From: CAWCTD01 sp963798455
GTDB taxonomy: Bacteria; Acidobacteriota; Terriglobia; Bryobacterales; Bryobacteraceae
Direction of reading: 5' to 3'
Length of the DNA: 64,000 bases
NCBI GenBank assembly: GCA_963798455.1
Contig: CAWCTD010000003.1
Coordinates: 3,844,001-3,908,000 of the forward strand
This document shows positions 28,118-36,261 of this stretch, piece after piece; within the stretch, counting starts at the first letter, position 1; each line of letters starts with the position of its first letter. Made by a program: the position numbers and the translations under genes. Below the pieces are notes generated by a model that was given only the letters and a program-made list of their open reading frames with translations, was not told the DNA's origin and ran no database searches.

Positions 28118-29827
28118 TCAGTAGCGGTACAGCGTCAAGCGCACGATGTTGGGCGCATCAGCCGCGAAGCGCAAGCCCTGCCCGGACTGATGTTGCGAGG
28201 CGAGGGCCCCCAGGCTGTAGCCGAGCATCGTGTCGTCGCCATTGAGCCGGCGCCCCGGGATCCATCGGCCTCCCTCGTACTTGCCCTCTTCTGCCACGGC
28301 AATGGCTGCGGTCCGCGGGCCCGCCCCGGCGGGCTGGAAGGTCATTTGTATGCCGGCGCCCGCCACGATGAACTGGTCGGGCCCGGTCGAGAGGATGAGG
28401 ACGTAGGAGGGGATTGGCGCGGCGGGCACCATGCCCGGTGTGCCTGCGGGCGAACCTCCTCGTGCAGCCGGTGGGGCGCCAGGCTGTCTGGCCGGCCTCA
28501 TGCGTCCCGGCCTGACTTCGAAGGTATAGCCGCCCAACTGGACTTTGTCGGACGGCGTATCCTGATCCAGCCCCACGGAGGCGATCGTGCCCTTGGCCTG
28601 CGCCTCCAGGATCAGCGTGGAAAGCTGCCCCAGCACGTCGTAGGCCCGGGCCAGCGGCGAGTTGGCGTCCGCCGAACGCTCAATTCCGAACGGCGAGAAG
28701 CCGATCAGCGCGTGCCTGCCGATCGCATAGAACGCCTGGCCCGGGTCCGACCGGGTCTCCGGGATGAAAAGCGGGTTGCCCGAGCTGTTGTACCGCGCGC
28801 ACCATTCGGTGAACTTGCTCCAGTAAGTGCATGGCGAAAGAATATCGATGCTCGGCGCGGCGGCCTGCCATACGTTGATCACATCCCACAGAGGGCCGCC
28901 GCTCGAGTACTGCCCGATCTGATCGCCCAACGCGGCGTTGACGAACATCGGGAGCGGGTACTCCGCCTTGCCGGCCGCGGCCACCCTGCCCATGTAGCTC
29001 GCATAGTGCCAGGCCATGAAGATGTTGTCGGCCCCGCGGCCCTTGCCGAAGACCTCCGCCCAGGCGCCTGAAGTCTTGCCGCCGGCGTCCTCCCACTGCT
29101 TCCGAAACTCCGGAACGAGGGTGTCGCGGTGCTTCGCCATGAAGTCAATCAGCTCCTTTGGGACCGGACCGTTGAGCGCCTTGCCGGCTTCGGGCGAATG
29201 GTCGCGCAACGCGCCCCGAATGCCGACTTCATTCTCCACCTGCATCATGAGCACGGTGCGCTGCTGGCCGTCCACCATGCGGATGTGCCGCATCAGAGCC
29301 GCGAAGGCTTTGGCGTCGGCCTCCCGGTTGGACTCGGAAGAGACGGAGAGCATGTCGAGTGCGTTCCCGTTCTCGTCCACGAGCAGGGGGAACCGCCTGG
29401 TGTCCTTCTTCACCCAGATGGGGGTGTAAGTCGAGACGCTGTTCTTCCAGCTTCCGAACCACAGCAGAACGAGGCGCAGGTTGTTGCTCCGGGCGTCGCG
29501 GATCTGGCCGTCCACCAGGCTGAAATCGAACTTGCCCTCCTCGGGCTCGATCAGTTCCCAGGAGATGGGCGTCAAGACCGTGTTGATGTGCATGGCCGCC
29601 AGCTTCGGCCATGCCGGCCGCATCGAGTCCAGGTTGGAGGCAATGGAGTTGCTGACTTCCCCGCCGAGCATCAAGTAGGGCTTGGCATCCACGATCAATT
29701 GGGTGGCCGCGCCCCGCTTCTCCAGATGGGGAAGAACCGCCGGCGCCGGGGAAGTCGTGCGCGAGCAGGCCGCCAGTGTGGCGAGCAAAACAGCGGCCGA
29801 GAAGCCAGACAGAGTCCGGAGTCTCAT
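28118..29827 (-). CDS. GH35-like/DUF5597-type glycoside hydrolase lipoprotein (paralog 3)
   Basis: 569 residues with lipobox LAAC after a short signal. The acid/base Glu is in MMQVENEVG; the second Glu is in LFIPETRSD. A linker rich in Pro, Ala and Gly precedes the C-terminal beta-domain. The N-terminal 150 residues are close to those of the 25206-26957 protein, so the two probably arose by duplication. Strong ribosome-binding site (GGAGGAGA) before the ATG. A TATAAT element lies in the upstream 18-bp motif. Confidence 0.83.
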   Translation of the reverse strand: MRLRTLSGFSAAVLLATLAACSRTTSPAPAVLPHLEKRGAATQLIVDAKPYLMLGGEVSNSIASNLDSMRPAWPKLAAMHINTVLTPISWELIEPEEGKFDFSLVDGQIRDARSNNLRLVLLWFGSWKNSVSTYTPIWVKKDTRRFPLLVDENGNALDMLSVSSESNREADAKAFAALMRHIRMVDGQQRTVLMMQVENEVGIRGALRDHSPEAGKALNGPVPKELIDFMAKHRDTLVPEFRKQWEDAGGKTSGAWAEVFGKGRGADNIFMAWHYASYMGRVAAAGKAEYPLPMFVNAALGDQIGQYSSGGPLWDVINVWQAAAPSIDILSPCTYWSKFTEWCARYNSSGNPLFIPETRSDPGQAFYAIGRHALIGFSPFGIERSADANSPLARAYDVLGQLSTLILEAQAKGTIASVGLDQDTPSDKVQLGGYTFEVRPGRMRPARQPGAPPAARGGSPAGTPGMVPAAPIPSYVLILSTGPDQFIVAGAGIQMTFQPAGAGPRTAAIAVAEEGKYEGGRWIPGRRLNGDDTMLGYSLGALASQHQSGQGLRFAADAPNIVRLTLYRY

Positions 29828-29852
29828 CGGATGTCTCCTCCGTTCGGTGTGA

Positions 29853-29870
29853 CGAAGGATTATACTTCAT
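29853..29870 (-). promoter_or_regulatory. 18-bp upstream motif, copy 3 (contains TATAAT)
   Basis: Diverged copy in front of the 28118-29827 hydrolase, with -10-like TATAAT on the minus strand and a GAAG/CTTC dyad. It sits in the divergent region shared with serA. Confidence 0.4.
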
Positions 29871-29985
29871 CCTGGCGCCGGACTCCCGCCCTTAGAACTG
29901 GTCTGATCACTCTCCGTGGAACGATTGGCTTTCGCCCGGCGTCCGTCTGAGCTATCATCCCTATGGAAGATCGCAGAGGTGCCCC

Positions 29986-31189
29986 ATGCGAGTCCTCGTA
30001 GCAGATCCATTCGAACAGTCCGGGCAGGACGGCTTGGCAGCCCTTGGGTGCGAAGTCTTCTGTGAACCCGGATTGAAGGACCAGCCGCTTGCCGGACGGG
30101 TCGCCGAGCTCAAGCCGGACGTGCTGATCGTTCGCTCCACCAGAGTCGCCGAGTCCGTGCTTGCGGCCGGACCGCTCAGGCTGGTGGTGCGCGCCGGCGC
30201 GGGTTACAACACGATCGACGTGGCGGCGGCGTCCCGCCGGGGCATCTACGTTTCGAACTGCCCGGGAAAGAACTCGATCGCGGTGGCCGAACTGGCATTC
30301 GCGTTGATTCTGGCGCTCGACCGGCGCATAGCGGACAATGTGATCTCGCTGCGCGCGCGGCGAGTGGAACAAGGCGGAATACTCGAAGGCCCGCGGGCTG
30401 TTCGGCCGCACTCTGGGTTTGCTCGGAGTGGGCAACATCGGCGGTGAGATGGTGCCGCGCGCCAAGGCTTTTGGGATGCCGGTGGTGGCCTGGAGCCGAA
30501 GCCTCGACGCGGAAAAGGCGGAGGCGCTCGGGATCGAGCGCAGGGAGTCGGCCCGCGAGGTCGCCGCGGCCGCCGACATCGTGAGCGTGCATCTTGCCTT
30601 GACGCCGGAAACGCGAGCCCTGTGCGATGCCGGGTTTTTCGCGGCAATGAAGAAGGGCGCTTACTTTATCAACACGGCTCGTGGCGAAATCGTCGATGAG
30701 GAAGCCCTCAATGCCGCGATTCGCGAGAAGGGTATCCGCGCGGGTCTAGATGTCTTTGCCAAAGAGCCGGCCGGCGGGACGGGCGAGTTTACCGGTGAGA
30801 TCGCGCAGACGCCGGCGGTTTACGGTACCCACCACATCGGCGCGTCCACCGGTCAGGCGCAGGAAGCCATCGCGGCGGAGGCGGTACGAATTGTGCGCGT
30901 TTTCCAGGAGACTGGCAAGGTGCCGAATGTAGTGAATCTTGCACGAAAGACCCCCGCCACCTGCATTTTGGCGGTGCGGCATTTGGACCGGCCTGGCGTG
31001 CTGGCCGGGGTCCTGGATGCCATCAGAGGCGCGAAGATCAACGTTCAGGAGATGGAGAACGTGGTCTTCGAAGGCGCCGAAGCGGCGGTTGCCCGAATCA
31101 ACCTCGAGACCATCCCGACTGAGGACCTCCTGGAAACGATGCGCGTGGCCAACCGGAACATTCTTGACCTGAGCCTCATCCGGCTGTGA
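29986..31189 (+). pseudogene. serA: D-3-phosphoglycerate dehydrogenase, frameshifted (serA-like)
   Basis: Two overlapping frames together encode one about 400-residue 2-hydroxyacid dehydrogenase. The first frame (29986 to about 30350) gives the substrate-domain start MRVLVADPFEQSG and RAGAGYNTID. The second (to 31189) gives the Rossmann GVGNIGGEM, ARGEIVDEEAL, the catalytic His region GTHHIGAST and a C-terminal ACT domain (about 320-400). The join is in the GC run at 30349-30363, where one extra base (for example C) breaks the frame; removing it restores continuity. SerA makes 3-phosphohydroxypyruvate for serine synthesis, so a true knock-out would be surprising; sequencing error is likely. 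The island attachment repeat lies 51 bp downstream. Confidence 0.82.
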
Positions 31190-31240
31190 CGGGAAGGAGG
31201 GCCAACCAGCCGACCATCCATTGATCCCCAATACAATGGC

Positions 31241-31288
31241 TGGTGCGCCTGGGGTGACTCGAACACCCGGCCTTCTGGTTCGTAGCCA
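31241..31288 (-). repeat. Attachment-site repeat: 48-bp copy of tRNA-Arg 3' part
   Basis: Exact 48-bp direct repeat of 41409-41456. It runs from the encoded CCA through the T arm to the anticodon loop of tRNA-Arg(ACG), then diverges. This is the classic trace of integration of an element at the 3' part of a tRNA gene; it marks the outer junction of the island. Confidence 0.9.
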
Positions 31289-31773
31289 ATGCCGCACGGA
31301 GAATCAACAACTTGCAGCGTTGCCCACTGATGCTGAATGAGATGCATTTTCAAAAACTTCCAAAGGACCGCTAGTTAGTGTGAGTAGTGCTGCTATGCAG
31401 GGAGTGGGCATACTTTCGGGCATACCTTCGAGGTCGCACAAAGCCGTTTGCGCCTCGCATCGCATAGCTGCTGCCCGTTTCGTTGCCCGCAGTTCCGGCC
31501 CCTCTCCCAGAACGCCCGCCGCCCGCGCGGAATCGCCCGCCAAGGCCCCGGCGAGGCCGCGGGAGGGTGGATAGGACTGCCCGGCTGACGTTCGCCTCGT
31601 GCGGCCCCGCGTCTGCGCGGCTGGACACCCGCCACGCTCGCACTGGGACGCGGTCCAGCGACGCATCATTCTCCTGACTAGGGCCACAACCGCCAGGAGA
31701 GGGCGCGGCCTGTCGAGCGCGTGCTGGCGGCGCGGCAGTATACTTGGACCCGGACGCAGGAGGGGACGGCTTC
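31289..31773. other. Island left end, no convincing gene
   Basis: 485 bp after the attachment repeat. Reading frames exist on both strands but their translations are rich in Arg, Pro and Ser and look like antisense artefacts. No integrase motif could be read. A good ribosome-binding site (AGGAGG) at 31758-31763 belongs to the next gene. Confidence 0.4.
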
Positions 31774-32508
31774 ATGCCAAAACGAGTACTGCTTGTCTTG
31801 CTCTTCTTGGCCACCCTGTCGGGCTATCTTTATTGGGGCCGGCAGAGCCATCGTCTCACTCGGCCAAATAACCTCCAACCATCCCCGGCCCTAGCGGAAG
31901 GTGAATGGGCCGACACGTCTCCGACTGATACGTTCATCTACATCCGCCCAATCGTAGAGCGCTATCTGAAGGTGTTGCCTTCGGGCTCCAGGCTGCTGGA
32001 CCTGGGGTGCGGCAACGGGGCAATGCTGGCCTCGTTTGCAGGCCGGGGTTGGCAACTGGTCGGAGTGGACATTTCGAAGTCTGGTATCGAGCAAGCCCGG
32101 AAGCGCTGGCCGGACATCGAGTTTGTGCTAGGCGATGCAACCGGAGATCTGAGCGCTCTTGGCCGGTTCGATGGCATCATATGCACAGAAGTGATCGAGC
32201 ATGTCTTTCTGCCTCGACTGCTGGTCCAAAACTGTTTTCGCCTTCTCAAGCCGGGGGGTGTTCTGGTTATCAGTACGTCCTACCACGGCTGGTTGAAAGA
32301 CGTCGCCATCGCGGCGGCTGGCCTTAGCGACGAGCACTACGATCCTCTTCCAGACGACGGGCACGTCAAATTCTGGAGTGTGCAGACCCTAAGCAGGTTG
32401 CTCTGGGAAGCCGGTTTTGACGAGCTGGAGTTCACAGGGGCGGGGCGAGTCGCCTACCTCTGGGCGAGCATGGTGATGCTTGCTCGGAAACCGTCCGGAC
32501 CTCGATAG
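31774..32508 (+). CDS. Membrane-anchored class I SAM-dependent methyltransferase
   Basis: 244 residues starting at the ATG 31774, 10 bp after AGGAGG. One N-terminal transmembrane helix (about residues 5-22, VLLVLLFLATLSGYLYWG) is followed by a methyltransferase domain with motif I LLDLGCGNGAML, acidic VGVDIS (motif II), DGIICTEVIEHV (motif IV) and LLKPGGVLVIST (motif V). UbiG/UbiE-like methylases have this order; the target may be a lipid or a surface glycan because of the anchor. First recognisable gene of the tRNA-Arg island. Confidence 0.8.
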   Translation: MPKRVLLVLLFLATLSGYLYWGRQSHRLTRPNNLQPSPALAEGEWADTSPTDTFIYIRPIVERYLKVLPSGSRLLDLGCGNGAMLASFAGRGWQLVGVDISKSGIEQARKRWPDIEFVLGDATGDLSALGRFDGIICTEVIEHVFLPRLLVQNCFRLLKPGGVLVISTSYHGWLKDVAIAAAGLSDEHYDPLPDDGHVKFWSVQTLSRLLWEAGFDELEFTGAGRVAYLWASMVMLARKPSGPR

Positions 32509-32815
32509 TCCGGGATAGGGACTTGCAGGAGTTACTACGTGAGCTCAAGCATCTGGCCTGAGAACACATGATCTGCCTTGTCGGGTGTGGTGGGCAGTAC
32601 GCTACTGACCGGGGATTAACCGGCGGGCGGGAGCGGGTCCGTCGCAGGCGCGGCACGTCGAGCGGGGCCTGTAGCGGGGATACCGAGGGCTCGACTCCCT
32701 TCTTCTGACGCCTCCCACGGCTGGCTTTCGGGCTCTGAGGGGTCAACACGGGTGGTCGGAGTCGCTCGGGATGGAAAGGATGGAAGGGAGGATCGACGCT
32801 TTCGGCTCGTGAACC
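32509..32815. other. Intergenic region, no convincing gene
   Basis: 307 bp between convergent genes (methyltransferase and PilZ). The frame beginning near 32510 encodes a short DLQELLRELKHLA stretch before a stop; this could be the tail of a degraded gene. No strong hairpin was identified. Confidence 0.35.
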
Positions 32816-33163
32816 CTAGAAGCTTGGCCGCGCGAAGAACCCGCCCAGGTCAAGGGTCCGCAGCTCGTGTTGTGTAACGAGGACCGCTGCTCGGTCATTC
32901 GAGCTGCGGACTACCCTACCTCTTAGAACCAGCTTCAGCGGTGTCTTCTGATCGAGCCGAAAAGGCCACTCCAGGCTCAGTTCGACAAACTCCCCCACAT
33001 CCAGAACTTGTTGGGTAGTAAACAAGACGCCGTGGCGGCTGATGTCCAGGGAGGTGCCGGCTCCCTTCTTCCCGCTCGGAGTGCTGTAGCGAACCTTACG
33101 TTGAATGGGGAACCGCAGCCCTTTTCGACGATCCTCCCCCTCAAAGTCGCGCACCCTGCACAT
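32816..33163 (-). CDS. PilZ-domain protein
   Basis: 115 residues from the ATG at 33163, which has a good ribosome-binding site (GGAGGAAG); a GTG at 33184 is an alternative start. PilZ domain with the N-terminal RRKGLRF part of the RxxxR motif and a DISRHGVLF segment corresponding to D/NxSxxG, so c-di-GMP binding is plausible. It ends in RPSF. It is one of three PilZ genes on the same strand within 3 kb. Confidence 0.77.
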   Translation of the reverse strand: MCRVRDFEGEDRRKGLRFPIQRKVRYSTPSGKKGAGTSLDISRHGVLFTTQQVLDVGEFVELSLEWPFRLDQKTPLKLVLRGRVVRSSNDRAAVLVTQHELRTLDLGGFFARPSF

Positions 33164-33239
33164 GGCTTCCTCCGCGTCTGCCACGAGCGCTCACCCGGCG
33201 GGGGCGGCACGCCAGTCCCACCTCATTCGGAAATGCCCG

Positions 33240-33668
33240 TTAAGAGGGAGTGACGACCGCACGCGTAAGGCCATCGAACTCTACACCAACCATGTATCGC
33301 GGCCCGATTCGGGTGCAACGGCGCACGACGCCCACGCCGGACAGTTGCGGCTCAGACACCCGGAGTTGGAGGCGAGTACGCACCTTGAGGGGAAACGGCA
33401 ACTCCAGCGCCATACCTCCGGCCGAGACATCTCGACAGGACCCCTCGTCGGACTGCTTAAGACCAACGCCGTCCCGCCAGGAGATCAGAACTGGGCGGCC
33501 CACAAGTCGTCTCTCGTGAAGTCGCGCTGGCCGAATTCGTCGCACCGCGAAGGACACCGAGCAGATGGCGAGCGCGACGCAGCAGAGGACCACCAAAACG
33601 ACCAGAAGCTGTTGTTCCAATCGCAACTGCGTAAACGGCGTGTCCAGGATCTGCCAGAAAGAGCTCAT
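33240..33668 (-). CDS. Membrane-anchored PilZ-domain protein
   Basis: 142 residues with good ribosome-binding site GGAGGACG. One transmembrane helix near residues 20-42 (LLVVLVVLCCVALAICSV). The C-terminal PilZ domain has RRLVGRPVLISW and DVSAGGMALEL (D/NxSxxG); the RxxxR part is weaker. It likely senses c-di-GMP at the membrane. In the same orientation as the PilZ genes at 32816 and 34606. Confidence 0.75.
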   Translation of the reverse strand: MSSFWQILDTPFTQLRLEQQLLVVLVVLCCVALAICSVSFAVRRIRPARLHERRLVGRPVLISWRDGVGLKQSDEGSCRDVSAGGMALELPFPLKVRTRLQLRVSEPQLSGVGVVRRCTRIGPRYMVGVEFDGLTRAVVTPS

Positions 33669-33740
33669 ATTCGTCCTCCAATCATTTCAGAACCCACTCA
33701 TGGTGGAGTCTGGTTGCTGCCTCCTGGGCTCCTCGGCCCA

Positions 33741-33851
33741 CTAATCGAAAACGATTCTTCTACGACAGCGCGACAGACGGCGCAATAGATAGAAGACCAG
33801 GACGACAAGCGCCGCACTCGCGAAGCCTATCAGGAGTGCTTGGTCGGTCAC
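33741..33851 (-). CDS. Putative 36-aa single-pass membrane microprotein
   Basis: Small frame with a GTG start at 33851 preceded by GAGGAAAA. It encodes one transmembrane helix (LLIGFASAALVVLVFYLL) and a basic tail (RRLSRCRRR). The length and composition fit a small membrane protein, but coding is not certain. It lies just upstream, in transcription order, of the membrane PilZ gene and may be co-transcribed with it. Confidence 0.4.
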   Translation of the reverse strand: MTDQALLIGFASAALVVLVFYLLRRLSRCRRRIVFD

Positions 33852-34361
33852 GTTTTCCTCATCTCGATCACGGAACCAGGGGAGGTCACGGCCATCCGGC
33901 CCTTGGTTCTCTTCGGTGCTCAGGGTTTTTCTTGGACCCCGGCCCTAGCTACATGAATACCCTGCGTTGACACCAGCCGTCCATCACCCACTGGGCAGGC
34001 AAAGTAATGCAACCGCGGCGAGCAGGTACTGGGACCTTCGATTGACCCTAGGAGCCAGGATCACCATTGAGGACTCCTGGGTAGCTGCGAGGGAACACCC
34101 TACCGCCTCCTTCAACGCACCTCCAGCGTGGTTGCCCGTACAGGCGGTGCGCGCCGCCCCCGCCACACCCACCCCTACGGCCCCCGGCACGCCCTCTTGC
34201 GCGTTTGAGGACGATCCATATGGGGCGTAGGCGCGAAATTTGGCGGGACGGGCACGCGGTCGCACCCTGCCGGTTCCGGCTTGAGGCGGGCGGCATGGGG
34301 TTTTGTAGGTTTCGCAGGCGCGGTATGACAGGAGCACGGCGCACCCGAGGCCACCGTCCTC
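33852..34361. other. Intergenic region, no convincing gene
   Basis: 510 bp between the microprotein and the zinc-finger protein. Frames on both strands have atypical composition for coding and no start/ribosome-binding site pairing. A GC-rich part (about 34140-34280) may form hairpins. Confidence 0.35.
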
Positions 34362-34553
34362 TCAGTGCTTCAGGAGGTCGTCCGTCCCGCTACGCCTTAC
34401 AGCCCGCAGTGCCGCGATGAAGTCGTCCGTCAATTGAAGGCGATCCTGGCAATCGAAGCACACCAGGAGGTGCTCCTCCAAGGCTGCCGCCTCGCTCTCA
34501 GGGAGCTTGTTCAGCGCGTATTGGTCGAGGATGTCCTCTGAAATGTGCGGCAC
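34362..34553 (-). CDS. Zinc-finger anti-sigma-like microprotein
   Basis: 63 residues: MPHISEDILDQYALNKLPES then EEHLLVCFDCQDRLQ. The H-x3-C-x2-C arrangement fits the short zf-HC2/anti-sigma-factor zinc finger (ZAS) found in ECF anti-sigma factors. There is no membrane segment, so it would be cytoplasmic. It lies 52 bp downstream of the large PilZ coiled-coil gene and may share its transcript. No sigma factor gene is adjacent. Confidence 0.65.
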   Translation of the reverse strand: MPHISEDILDQYALNKLPESEAAALEEHLLVCFDCQDRLQLTDDFIAALRAVRRSGTDDLLKH

Positions 34554-34605
34554 AGGGACAACGACACTCCCATCACGTAGCGAGCACGCCGGCGGGAAGA
34601 GTCGC

Positions 34606-35754
34606 TCACTTCTCCACTTCCGCCCGATCTTTCTCCTCGCGCACCGATTTCAGGCCGACGCGGTGTGACGCCCCCTGCTTCCGGCAATATACCACTTCGC
34701 CCACGAGTTGCGTGCCACCAACATCAAGACGGAGCCGGCTGCCGAAAGGCACTGGGGTCTCCAATCGTAAGCCGAGCCCGGAATCCGAGGCGTCAACGAC
34801 AAGGCCACCGATGGACGCTTCCCTTTCGTCGATCATGACTACCTTGACATCCCGGTCAACGTTTTGCCGTGATCCTCTTCGTCCATCAAGACCCCGCAAT
34901 GAGCTGATGAGGTTGTCTATCAGACTCCGTCGATGCGCCGCTTCGGCCGTTAACTGCTCAATGGTCAGGTCGTGCTCGTCCAGCCTCGCGTTCAGTGACG
35001 CCTGGGACTCCACCACTCTCTCGCAGAAGGCGCTCACTCCACCCGCAGCCTGCGCGTAGGACTGCAAGCTCTTGGCGAGTCCGTCCACCGTCTGGGCCAA
35101 TGCTGTCACTCGGGTCTCCATGCCTGCCAGCCTGCTCGAAAAGTTCTGCGCCTGCTCCTCCAAGGCGCTCCTAGAATCCGTCAGCATCAAGACGTGGTCT
35201 CGGACAGCGTGCAAGTCGGACTCCATCTGGGACGACCGCTCGTCCAGAGCGGCGCGCGAGGAGCAAGTCTCGGATTCACGTTGCACGGCAGACTGCACTT
35301 CCGCTCGTACGTCAGTCAGTTGGCGCTCAACCTGGCGCACTTCAGCCGAAAGCTGCTCCAACCCCGCCTTTGTCGCTGTCCGGTCGCTCTCCGCCCGGTC
35401 GTGGGCCTCTCTCTCGATTTGGGCCAGCGCCCATTGAATAGCCTCTGCAAGGCGTTTGGTGGCTTCCCCGAGATCCTGCCCATCTGAGCGGTGCTGGACG
35501 CTGAAACCTCCGTCGGTAGTCGCCGGCAGAGTCAAAACGGAACCATCAACGCCGGGGATCAGATCTACAGCAGCCTTTGACTCGCAGCTCTCGCTCATTT
35601 GCCCCTCACACTCCTGTTCGCCTACTTCCGATTGCGACGCGGGAGATCCGACCACGGCGGCAGGATACTCTGAGAGCAATCTCGCCGCCCGATCGACGTA
35701 CCTGGGCGTCTCCTCCTGCTTCCCGTTCCTTATTCCGTTGATCGATCCAAGCAT
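34606..35754 (-). CDS. Coiled-coil protein with C-terminal PilZ domain
   Basis: 382 residues from the ATG at 35754 (AGGAGG eight bases upstream); an earlier in-frame start at 35862 is less likely because the leading 36 residues look random. Residues about 100-290 form a long coiled coil rich in Glu, Gln and Ser (for example LEQLSAEVRQVERQLTDV). The C-terminal about 95 residues form a PilZ domain with a DASDSGLGLRLE segment. A receptor-like architecture linking c-di-GMP to a coiled-coil scaffold is inferred. It is the third PilZ gene in the island. Confidence 0.72.
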   Translation of the reverse strand: MLGSINGIRNGKQEETPRYVDRAARLLSEYPAAVVGSPASQSEVGEQECEGQMSESCESKAAVDLIPGVDGSVLTLPATTDGGFSVQHRSDGQDLGEATKRLAEAIQWALAQIEREAHDRAESDRTATKAGLEQLSAEVRQVERQLTDVRAEVQSAVQRESETCSSRAALDERSSQMESDLHAVRDHVLMLTDSRSALEEQAQNFSSRLAGMETRVTALAQTVDGLAKSLQSYAQAAGGVSAFCERVVESQASLNARLDEHDLTIEQLTAEAAHRRSLIDNLISSLRGLDGRRGSRQNVDRDVKVVMIDEREASIGGLVVDASDSGLGLRLETPVPFGSRLRLDVGGTQLVGEVVYCRKQGASHRVGLKSVREEKDRAEVEK

Positions 35755-36261
35755 CGCGAGAGCCTCCTGAACTCCCCCCAATCCCCGCCAGCCGCCCACA
35801 ACGACAGGGCATTTGCGGGGACCCTTCCCGCGTCGCGGCGACACCCGGCGCCATACACGCATGCCCTCACCATCGACACCACCCAGTCCTCTGTTGGGAG
35901 CGTACTACCGTGAGGGACAATCGGCTAGATCCCAGAAGGATAGCAATGTAATGTTAACGTTAGTGTACCGATGGGATTAGGGGTCTTTCGGTCGGATGCT
36001 GCGCATGATTCCTTGACGGACGGTTGTTCAAGAAGACGCGCGGGGTGGAGGTCAAGCTGTGTTCCCTGGGGTACCCGAACGGTGGGAGGCGAGTGATCGT
36101 CAATGGCCTCCCTTTGCCGCTACCCCTCGGGCTTAGAGTCGCATCTCATTTACCGCCCCAACTTCCCGGCGCTGTTGTCCCGGAACAGGCTCCCATCCCG
36201 GATGTACCGCCGTACCATCTGAACCGAACGATGCCCCGTCTGATTCAAGAACGCCCACGGC
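35755..36261. other. Divergent intergenic region
   Basis: 507 bp between the PilZ coiled-coil gene (minus) and the uncharacterised protein (plus). It includes a moderately AT-rich segment (about 35938-35985) that may hold promoters. Around 36210-36255 the sequence resembles a shifted 5' continuation of the next gene. Confidence 0.4.

Noticed and set aside
31371..31814. Minus-strand ORF overlapping the methyltransferase start
   Set aside because: Composition is rich in Pro, Arg and Ser without any domain; the opposite-strand methyltransferase with good ribosome-binding site explains the region better.
32432..32749. Minus-strand ORF between the methyltransferase and PilZ
   Set aside because: Overlaps the methyltransferase end and has no domain, start signal or sensible composition.
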